NCBI GenBank assembly: GCA_031272575.1
Contig: JAISTO010000155.1
Span: 1 to 8,138 of the forward strand
Direction: 5' to 3'
From: Treponema sp.
Lineage (GTDB): Bacteria > Spirochaetota > Spirochaetia > Treponematales > Breznakiellaceae
Length of the DNA: 8,138 nucleotides
The number at the start of each line of letters is the position of its first letter. Position 1 is the first letter of the stretch. The notes beneath the pieces were generated by a model. It searched no databases and was not told where the DNA came from. It worked only from the letters and a program-made list of their open reading frames with translations. This document shows, in pieces, positions 1 to 4,450 of this stretch. A program made the position numbers and the translations under genes.

Positions 1-25
1 CCCCCCCGCAACGCCCCCCCTTCCC
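1..25. other. C-rich low-complexity window edge
   Basis: Two runs of seven C (1-7 and 14-20) are separated by GCAACG, just downstream of the aminotransferase stop codon. No hairpin-plus-T-run terminator for the minus-strand genes can be seen, so the operon could continue beyond the edge. The composition resembles the C7/G7 hairpin at 2706-2722 and the right window edge, so this may be a repeat element at which the assembly stopped. Confidence 0.5.
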
Positions 26-1375
26 TTACTGACACACTTCCCCGATAGCCTCGCGCAAAATCTCCAGGCCCCGCGCCACCTGCGCGTCCGTGGCGACGAG
101 CGGGCAGAGGAAACGCACCACGTTCCCCCAGGTACCCGCGCTTTCGATTACCAGGCCCTTCTGGACCGCCGCGTTCACGATCGCGGCCACCTTCGCGGGC
201 GCGGGGCTTTTGTCCGCGTTGACGAACTCGATCCCCATCATGCAGCCTATGCCCCGCACGTCCCCTATCGCGGGGAACTCCTTCCGCCAGGCGCTGAACG
301 CGGCCAGGCACTGCGCGGCAATCGCGGCGGCGCGCTCGGGCAGGCGCTCCTTCTCCATGACCGCGAGGACGGCGAGGGCGGAGGCGCAGGCAAGGGCGTT
401 GCCGCCGAAGGTGCCGCCTATGGTGCCGGCCGGCACCCGCTTGTAGATCGACTCGCCCGCGGTGACCGCGCCCAGGGGTATGCCGCCCGCGATGGACTTC
501 GCCATCGCGATGATATCCGGGGCGCAGCCCCACTCCTTCCAGTAGTCGGACACGAAGAGGCGGCCGGAGCGGCCGAAGCCGGTCTGTACCTCGTCCGCCA
601 CGAGCAGGATGCCGTGCGCGTCGCAGATGCGGCGCACTTCCTCGACCCAGCCGCGAGGCGCGGGGATAAAGCCGCCCTCGCCCTGCACCGGCTCCACGAC
701 AATCGCGGCCGTATCCTCGGGCGGGGTCGCCTCCTCGAAGACCGCCTTCAGGCGATCGATATAATACGCGATCGCGGCGCTCTCGGTCAAGCCGGCCGGC
801 GCGCGGTACAGGTAGGGGAACTCCGCGCGGTACACACCGTCGGGCATGGGGCCCATGCCGTGGTAGTAGGCCTTCTTCGCGGTCATGGCGCCGGTCAGGA
901 GGGTCCTGCCATGGAAGGCCCCGGAAAACACGATGATGTTCGGGCGGCCGGTGGCCCCCCGCGCAATCTTCACCGCGTTCTCCAGGGTCTCGGCCCCGCA
1001 GTTGGTGAACATGGTACGGGCCGGCTTTTCCTTTACGGGGACAAGCGCGTTCAACTTTTCGGCAAGCGCGATGTAACCCTCGTGCGTCACTATGTTCGCC
1101 ATGGCGTGGAAGTAGTTCCCCGCCTGCTCCCGCACGGCCTCGACCAGTTCCGGCCGCGAGTAGCCCACGTTGAGGACCCCCACGCCGCCTACCCAGTCCA
1201 GAAAGACGTTGCCGTCCACATCCTCGAAGACCGCGCCCGCCCCCCGCGCTATCACGCAGGGGTACGCGCAGCGGATAGCGTCAGGCACCGCCTTTGCCCG
1301 CCGCTCGATAATCGCCTTCGCCTTCGGCCCCGGCAGCGCCGTGCGCACACAGGGCAGCGACTCATTCGTCAACAT
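26..1375 (-). CDS. gabT: 4-aminobutyrate-type class III aminotransferase (PLP)
   Basis: A 449-residue cytosolic PLP enzyme of the class III (acetylornithine/GABA) aminotransferase family, full length for the family. It would move the amino group of an omega-amino acid, most likely GABA, to a 2-oxo acid and release succinate semialdehyde. Visible motifs: a cofactor-phosphate loop NCGAE at 125-129, SGAFHGRT at 151-158, EPVQGEGGF at 228-236, DEVQTGFGR at 261-269 (D261 for the PLP ring nitrogen), the Schiff-base lysine K293 in AMAKSIAGG, and GGTFGGN at 320-326. By alignment from memory with E. coli GabT, R157, E233 and R421 match the carboxylate-binding Arg and the Glu-Arg switch, which favours a GABA-like substrate. 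C126 stands where Ser is usual, and F154 where E. coli has Tyr. The ATG follows AGGAGG at 4 nt. Last gene of the visible operon. Beta-alanine, 5-aminovalerate, taurine or putrescine remain possible substrates. Confidence 0.85.
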   Translation of the reverse strand: MLTNESLPCVRTALPGPKAKAIIERRAKAVPDAIRCAYPCVIARGAGAVFEDVDGNVFLDWVGGVGVLNVGYSRPELVEAVREQAGNYFHAMANIVTHEGYIALAEKLNALVPVKEKPARTMFTNCGAETLENAVKIARGATGRPNIIVFSGAFHGRTLLTGAMTAKKAYYHGMGPMPDGVYRAEFPYLYRAPAGLTESAAIAYYIDRLKAVFEEATPPEDTAAIVVEPVQGEGGFIPAPRGWVEEVRRICDAHGILLVADEVQTGFGRSGRLFVSDYWKEWGCAPDIIAMAKSIAGGIPLGAVTAGESIYKRVPAGTIGGTFGGNALACASALAVLAVMEKERLPERAAAIAAQCLAAFSAWRKEFPAIGDVRGIGCMMGIEFVNADKSPAPAKVAAIVNAAVQKGLVIESAGTWGNVVRFLCPLVATDAQVARGLEILREAIGEVCQ

Positions 1376-1379
1376 GATA

Positions 1380-1385
1380 CCTCCT
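1380..1385 (-). promoter_or_regulatory. Ribosome-binding site of the aminotransferase, overlapping the upstream stop codon
   Basis: Read on the minus strand this is AGGAGG, ending 4 nt before the ATG at 1375. Its first A is the last base of the dehydrogenase TGA (1387-1385). The spacing is slightly short but the match is perfect. The overlap suggests translational coupling of the two enzymes. Confidence 0.8.
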
Positions 1386-2527
1386 CACATAGCCTCCTTG
1401 TAGATGGCCTTTATCTCTTCAAGACTGAACTGCACAGGATGATTGGCAATGCCCGCGGCCGAGACCTTGAGGGCGTTTTCGGCAAGCCAGTCGATGTCGT
1501 CATCGCGGACCCCCTGGGCGCGCAGTCCCGAGCGGAGGCCGAGCGCGTCGATGAGTGCCTCGGTAAGGGGGACAAAGTCCGCCGCGCCCTTCCCCCCCAT
1601 GCGGCGCGCCAGTTCCGAAAAGCGCTCCTGCGCCGGAGGGGGCGCCGCGGCTATGGTGCGGCGGTAGATCGCGCCCGAAAGCGCGGCCAGGCCCTTCCCG
1701 TGCACGATGTCGCGCAGCCCGGAGGGCGGATGCTCGAGCCCATGGGGGGCCGTCACCCCGGCAAGGCCGATGCTCATGCCCCCCAGCGTACTCGCCCAGG
1801 TGAGTTTCTCCCACTCGTCAGGCCCGCCGCGGCCCTCGTAGAGGGGGAGGAGGCTCTCGTGGATAAGGGCGACCCCATCCAGCGCCATCGACGCGGCCAG
1901 AGGCTGCGTGATCTTCGAGATATAGGCCTCGAAGCAGTGGCAGAGCGCGTCAAAGCCCACGCTGGCAAGCACCCCCCGCGGCATGGTCGTCATGAGGTCG
2001 GGGTCTATGAGGGACAGTTTGGCGATGATCTGGTTGCAGCGCAGGCTCTTCTTGTCGCCGGTCGCCGAATCGGTGATCACCGCGAAACTGTTGCCCTCGC
2101 TCCCCGTGCCCGAGGTGGTGGGGATAAGGACTATGGGCAGGGCCTCGCCCGGGGCCTTGCGCCCGTAGATGTAGTCCATCAGGTCCCCGTCGTTGCGCGC
2201 CATGAACGCGATGGCCTTCGCCGCGTCCATGATGCTCCCCCCGCCGAGCCCGAGCACGACATCGCAGCGCTCGGTTTTGAGGAGGGTGACCCCCTCGTAG
2301 ACGGTTGCCGTGGTGGGGTTGGGCGTCACCTTGTCGAAGAGCGCCCACGACAGCCCCGCCTTCTCGAGCAGCGCCTGCACCCGCCCCAGAAGCCCCGTCT
2401 TTTTGGTACTCGAGGTCCCGGTGACGATCAGTGCCTTCTTCCCGTAGAGGCCCGTCTTTTTCCCGGCCTCTTCCACAATGCCCCTGCCGAACTGTAAATT
2501 GACCGGCAGGTTGTATGTGAATTGCAT
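1385..2527 (-). CDS. Iron-containing (group III) alcohol dehydrogenase, probable semialdehyde reductase
   Basis: A 380-residue cytosolic NAD(P)-dependent dehydrogenase of the Fe-ADH family, normal in length. The N-terminal nucleotide-binding part contains GLGGGSIMDAAK at 93-104, then PTTSGTGSE at 136-144. The metal ligands expected from E. coli FucO (Asp, His, His, His) are D193, H197, H262 and H276, with nearly the same spacing; H266 in PHGLEH matches the second catalytic histidine. Lying 9 nt upstream of a GABA-type aminotransferase, it most likely reduces the semialdehyde product to a hydroxy acid (for GABA, 4-hydroxybutyrate) and so consumes NADH. The frame stays open 45 codons further upstream, but that stretch lies in the repeat island. 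The ATG at 2527 has AAGGAG 6 nt away and begins with the family-typical beta strand and FGRG, so it is the chosen start. Substrate is not provable from sequence; butanol or general aldehyde reductase roles are alternatives. Confidence 0.85.
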   Translation of the reverse strand: MQFTYNLPVNLQFGRGIVEEAGKKTGLYGKKALIVTGTSSTKKTGLLGRVQALLEKAGLSWALFDKVTPNPTTATVYEGVTLLKTERCDVVLGLGGGSIMDAAKAIAFMARNDGDLMDYIYGRKAPGEALPIVLIPTTSGTGSEGNSFAVITDSATGDKKSLRCNQIIAKLSLIDPDLMTTMPRGVLASVGFDALCHCFEAYISKITQPLAASMALDGVALIHESLLPLYEGRGGPDEWEKLTWASTLGGMSIGLAGVTAPHGLEHPPSGLRDIVHGKGLAALSGAIYRRTIAAAPPPAQERFSELARRMGGKGAADFVPLTEALIDALGLRSGLRAQGVRDDDIDWLAENALKVSAAGIANHPVQFSLEEIKAIYKEAM

Positions 2528-2533
2528 GGTATT

Positions 2534-2539
2534 CTCCTT
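2534..2539 (-). promoter_or_regulatory. Ribosome-binding site that fixes the dehydrogenase start
   Basis: On the minus strand the sequence is AAGGAG, then a 6-nt spacer, then ATG. This strong site argues against the in-frame ATG at 2662, whose extra 45 residues (Pro- and Gly-rich) are merely translated repeat DNA. Confidence 0.8.
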
Positions 2540-2545
2540 ATGTAA

Positions 2546-2580
2546 AGGGACTTGGGAATTGGGACTTGGGACTTGGGCGT
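2546..2580 (+). repeat. Left heptamer array, 5 units
   Basis: Five contiguous 7-bp units on the plus strand: AGGGACT, TGGGAAT, TGGGACT, TGGGACT, TGGGCGT. The consensus is (A/T)GGGANT. The unit type recalls the short tandemly repeated heptamers described in filamentous cyanobacteria, without implying a relationship. Confidence 0.8.
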
Positions 2581-2591
2581 GAAGTCCTAAT

Positions 2592-2625
2592 CCTCCCCTC
2601 TGGGGAGGGTAGGGTGGGGTCACGA
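2592..2625 (+). repeat. Left hairpin module
   Basis: CCTCCCC (2592-2598), loop TCT and GGGGAGG (2602-2608) form a perfect 7-bp hairpin, followed by a G-rich tail ending in GTCACGA (2619-2625). The G-rich half pairs with 2691-2712 over about 21 base pairs, with one bulge (T2615) and one mismatch (A2606/C2709). Confidence 0.75.
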
Positions 2626-2632
2626 GAGATTT

Positions 2633-2656
2633 CTTCCTCCCCGCAAGGGGAGGAAG
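2633..2656. repeat. Central perfect hairpin with GCAA tetraloop
   Basis: CTTCCTCCCC (2633-2642) and GGGGAGGAAG (2647-2656) are exact complements around GCAA, which is a GNRA-type tetraloop if transcribed from the plus strand. On the minus strand, the sense of the operon, the loop reads TTGC. No T run follows on the minus strand, so it is not a typical intrinsic terminator for the operon. Confidence 0.8.
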
Positions 2657-2690
2657 CGGCAATCATCCCCTGCGGGGTGGAGGGCTTTTT

Positions 2691-2722
2691 TCGTGACCCC
2701 CCCTACCCCCCCAAAGGGGGGG
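2691..2722 (-). repeat. Right hairpin module, inverted copy of 2592-2625
   Basis: On the minus strand it reads C7, TTT, G7, TAG, G7, TCACGA. It matches the left module unit by unit (hairpin, TAG, G run, TCACGA) but faces it. CCCCCCC (2706-2712), AAA and GGGGGGG (2716-2722) form its own 7-bp hairpin. Confidence 0.75.
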
Positions 2723-2744
2723 ATGGCCTCCCCTGCAAGCCCCC

Positions 2745-2779
2745 ATTCCCTACTCCCCATTCCCTACTCCCTACTCCCT
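2745..2779 (-). repeat. Right heptamer array, 5 units, inverted
   Basis: On the minus strand the five contiguous units are AGGGAGT, AGGGAGT, AGGGAAT, GGGGAGT, AGGGAAT. The consensus (A/G)GGGA(A/G)T matches the left array, with the same unit length and copy number. The array ends 8 bp before the permease stop codon. Confidence 0.8.
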
Positions 2780-2787
2780 ATCTCCCC

Positions 2788-4215
2788 TTACTCCCCCGCC
2801 TCCAGGGCGCGGCGTTCGCGGATGGGGTGCAGCAGGCCCTCGGCCCAGCCGAACTTTTTGCCGTAGCGGACCTTGGCGATTAGCCCCAGGAGCGCGCCGA
2901 GCAGCACCGTTATGCCGAAGAGGATACACTCCTGCGGCCATACGAGGCCCGCGGGCATACCCGGCACATAGAGCACCAGCATGACAAGGGTCATGGCCAC
3001 CGCGATGATGCCCACCGGTACCCCCAGCGGCACCTTGTAGGGGCGCTCCATGCCCGGCTCGGTCTTGCGGAGCACGAGGTACGAGAGCGCCACCAGGAAG
3101 TACGCGATGACCGTGGCCGCGCTCCCCGCGTCCACGAGCCAGACGAGCATACGCCTGCCGAAGAAGGGCGCGACAAAGCAGAGCGCGCCGATCAGCAGGA
3201 TGGCATTCGAGGGGGTCTTGAACTTCGGGTGCAGTTTTGCGAGGAATTTCGGCAGCATATGCGCCTCCGCCATCGAGTAGATGGCCCGGCTGCCGCCCAC
3301 GAAGAACGAGTTCCAACTGGTCAGGATGCCGGCCATGCCCCCGATGATCAGCACCTTGGCGGCCGCCGCCGAATTGAAGAAGGCCTTTTTCATCGCGTCG
3401 GCCGTGGCAAGGGACGAGACCTCGAGTTCCGGCTTGGACATAACCAGGGAGACCGCGAGGATCACAAGGCCGTAGAAGGAAATGGCCATGATGATGGACA
3501 CCAGGAGGACGACGCCGATTTTCTTCAGGGGGAGGTTGATTTCCTCCGCAGCCTGCGGGATCACGTCGAAGCCCACGAACATGAACGGGGTCATGACGAC
3601 GACGCCGAGGAAGCCCTTGAAGCCCTTGTCAAAGAAGGGCTCCGCGGTTTGCAGGTCGCCCCGTACCGCGGAGGCCGCCACGAGCGCGATGCCCACCCCG
3701 GCGATGATCACGGTGAGCACCGTGTTGACCACCGCCGCGGTCTTTATGCCCACATAGTTGATCACCGTCATAATGATGGACAGTACCAGCCCCGTGGCCA
3801 TCCACGACACGTAGACGTCGAAGCCGCCTATCGTGTACATAAAGCCCTTCATGAAGTTGGGAAAGATGTACTGCACCACCGTGGGGAACGCGCAGGCCTC
3901 GAAGGCCGCGACCGCCACATACGCCACGATGATGGCCCACGAGCAGACGAAGGACCCGCCCGTGCCGAGCGCCCGCATCGAGAAGACGTGCTCGCCCCCG
4001 CACTGCGGCATCGCCACCGTGAGTTCCGCGTAGGTAAGGCCCACGAAGAGGACCATTATCCCGCCCACGACAAAGGCCAGTATCGCGCCGAGCGTGCCGG
4101 CCCCCTTAATCCAGTCCCCGGAGAGGATAACCCAACTCCACCCGATCATGGCGCCGAACGCGAGACTGAAAATGTCCCAGCGGTTCAGCACCTTCTTGAA
4201 CTTGCTCTCTGCCAT
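2788..4215 (-). CDS. APC-family amino-acid permease
   Basis: A 475-residue inner-membrane transporter of the amino acid-polyamine-organocation superfamily, with length and hydropathy typical of a 12-helix member. Helices lie roughly at 15-35, 41-65, 88-116, 135-157, 160-183, 202-220, 233-258, 285-307, 336-355, 358-383, 399-418 and 428-449. The unwound helix-1 region carries GAMIG (21-25); helix 2 ends in TYAELTVAMP, the usual APC 'Y-EL-...P' signature with GGEH after it; helix 6 carries FVGFDVIPQAAEE (213-225). The C-terminal tail is short and basic. The start is supported by AAGGAGG at 4227-4221, 5 nt from the ATG. It is first in the operon, behind a consensus promoter, and should supply the substrate for the two downstream enzymes, so GABA or another omega-amino acid is inferred. 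Amines and ordinary amino acids are alternatives. Confidence 0.85.
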   Translation of the reverse strand: MAESKFKKVLNRWDIFSLAFGAMIGWSWVILSGDWIKGAGTLGAILAFVVGGIMVLFVGLTYAELTVAMPQCGGEHVFSMRALGTGGSFVCSWAIIVAYVAVAAFEACAFPTVVQYIFPNFMKGFMYTIGGFDVYVSWMATGLVLSIIMTVINYVGIKTAAVVNTVLTVIIAGVGIALVAASAVRGDLQTAEPFFDKGFKGFLGVVVMTPFMFVGFDVIPQAAEEINLPLKKIGVVLLVSIIMAISFYGLVILAVSLVMSKPELEVSSLATADAMKKAFFNSAAAAKVLIIGGMAGILTSWNSFFVGGSRAIYSMAEAHMLPKFLAKLHPKFKTPSNAILLIGALCFVAPFFGRRMLVWLVDAGSAATVIAYFLVALSYLVLRKTEPGMERPYKVPLGVPVGIIAVAMTLVMLVLYVPGMPAGLVWPQECILFGITVLLGALLGLIAKVRYGKKFGWAEGLLHPIRERRALEAGE

Positions 4216-4240
4216 ACATTCCTCCTTAGATTGGCAGTAA

Positions 4241-4253
4241 GGGGATAAGTTAC
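4241..4253 (+). promoter_or_regulatory. Operator-like motif, copy 1
   Basis: GGGGATAAGTTAC. It lies about 29-41 nt downstream of the predicted permease transcription start and shares G-run, A-rich and AAGTTAC elements with copies 2 and 3. The binding protein is unknown; the call rests only on repetition and position. Confidence 0.45.
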
Positions 4254-4266
4254 CTTTATGTAACTT
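4247..4266. promoter_or_regulatory. Palindrome in the permease leader
   Basis: AAGTTAC (4247-4253) and GTAACTT (4260-4266) are perfect 7-bp arms around a 6-nt spacer, at about +16 to +35 of the predicted permease transcript. This could be a dimeric repressor operator or a small leader hairpin. It is made of the inner halves of motif copies 1 and 2. Confidence 0.55.
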
Positions 4267-4275
4267 TTTTCCCCC
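4260..4275 (-). promoter_or_regulatory. Operator-like motif, copy 2 (inverted)
   Basis: On the minus strand it reads GGGGGA, a run of A, then GTTAC, 16 nt in all. It sits between the predicted start of transcription (near 4282) and copy 1, a position where a bound protein would block the permease promoter. Confidence 0.45.
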
Positions 4276-4288
4276 TTTTCTTACCTCT

Positions 4289-4316
4289 ATTATAGCATAA
4301 AAAAAATGTTTGTCAA
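4289..4316 (-). promoter_or_regulatory. Consensus sigma-70 promoter of the permease operon
   Basis: On the minus strand: TTGACA (4316-4311), a 16-nt spacer with an A/T tract, then TATAAT (4294-4289). TG one base before the -10 makes it an extended -10. An AT-rich stretch (4333-4321) lies in the UP-element position. The predicted start is near 4282, giving a leader of about 65 nt. All core positions match consensus, so it should be strong unless repressed. Confidence 0.85.
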
Positions 4317-4354
4317 GAGGAATTTGAAAAAAATCGCGTTTTTATGCGGATTCA

Positions 4355-4368
4355 GGGGGAAAAGTTAC
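4355..4368 (+). promoter_or_regulatory. Operator-like motif, copy 3
   Basis: GGGGGAAAAGTTAC. It is a near-exact inverted counterpart of copy 2 on the far side of the permease promoter, about 75-85 nt upstream of that start. It is also roughly 80-95 nt upstream of the lipoprotein start, so it could serve either gene. Confidence 0.4.
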
Positions 4369-4413
4369 GTATTGGTAGGGTTAGTGGGGAGTGCTCCTGC
4401 CGTGCGCCGCCCC

Positions 4414-4442
4414 TTGACTTTATCCCCAAAAATTACTATAAT
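4414..4442 (+). promoter_or_regulatory. Sigma-70 promoter of the lipoprotein gene
   Basis: TTGACT (4414-4419), a 17-nt spacer, and TATAAT (4437-4442). Only one base departs from consensus. Transcription should begin at about 4449-4451, at or next to the ATG at 4451, which predicts a leaderless message. Confidence 0.8.
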
Positions 4443-4450
4443 TATAAAAT

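Larger units (their letters stand above)
2546..2779. repeat. Compound nested inverted-repeat island between permease and dehydrogenase
   Basis: A 234-bp intergenic block unlike the flanking coding DNA. From outside to inside it holds five heptamers on each side in opposite orientation, two facing copies of a GC-rich hairpin module ending in GTCACGA, and a central perfect hairpin. No protein is encoded. It resembles REP/BIME-type or non-autonomous (MITE-like) repeats, but no family is recognised. For the minus-strand operon no stem followed by a T run is visible, so readthrough into the dehydrogenase is plausible; the strong stems could instead lower downstream expression or protect the upstream mRNA end. 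Confidence 0.75.

Noticed and set aside
614..2497. Long open frame on the plus strand opposite the aminotransferase and dehydrogenase
   Set aside because: It runs antisense to two clearly conserved enzymes, its product is Arg/His/Gly-rich with no recognisable motif, and such shadow frames are expected in G+C-rich genes.
26..2527. Taurine to isethionate pathway (taurine:pyruvate aminotransferase plus sulfoacetaldehyde reductase)
   Set aside because: The gene pair has the same broad families, but the aminotransferase keeps GABA-type Arg/Glu/Arg positions and no sulfonate transporter or isethionate lyase is present. It is retained only as a minor alternative.
2528..2662. 45-residue N-terminal extension of the dehydrogenase
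   Set aside because: It is translated repeat-island sequence. The ATG at 2527 has a strong, well-spaced ribosome-binding site and gives the normal family length.
2667..2691. Possible intrinsic terminator on the plus strand (CCCC-TGC-GGGG followed by T6)
   Set aside because: The stem is only 4 bp, a 9-nt gap precedes the T run, and no plus-strand gene lies upstream.
2546..2779. CRISPR array
   Set aside because: Units are 7 bp and contiguous with no spacers, and no cas gene is near.
3229..4248. Long open frame on the plus strand opposite the permease
   Set aside because: The product is an extreme His/Asp/Glu/Arg mixture, the expected shadow of a transmembrane gene, with no ribosome-binding site or family signature.
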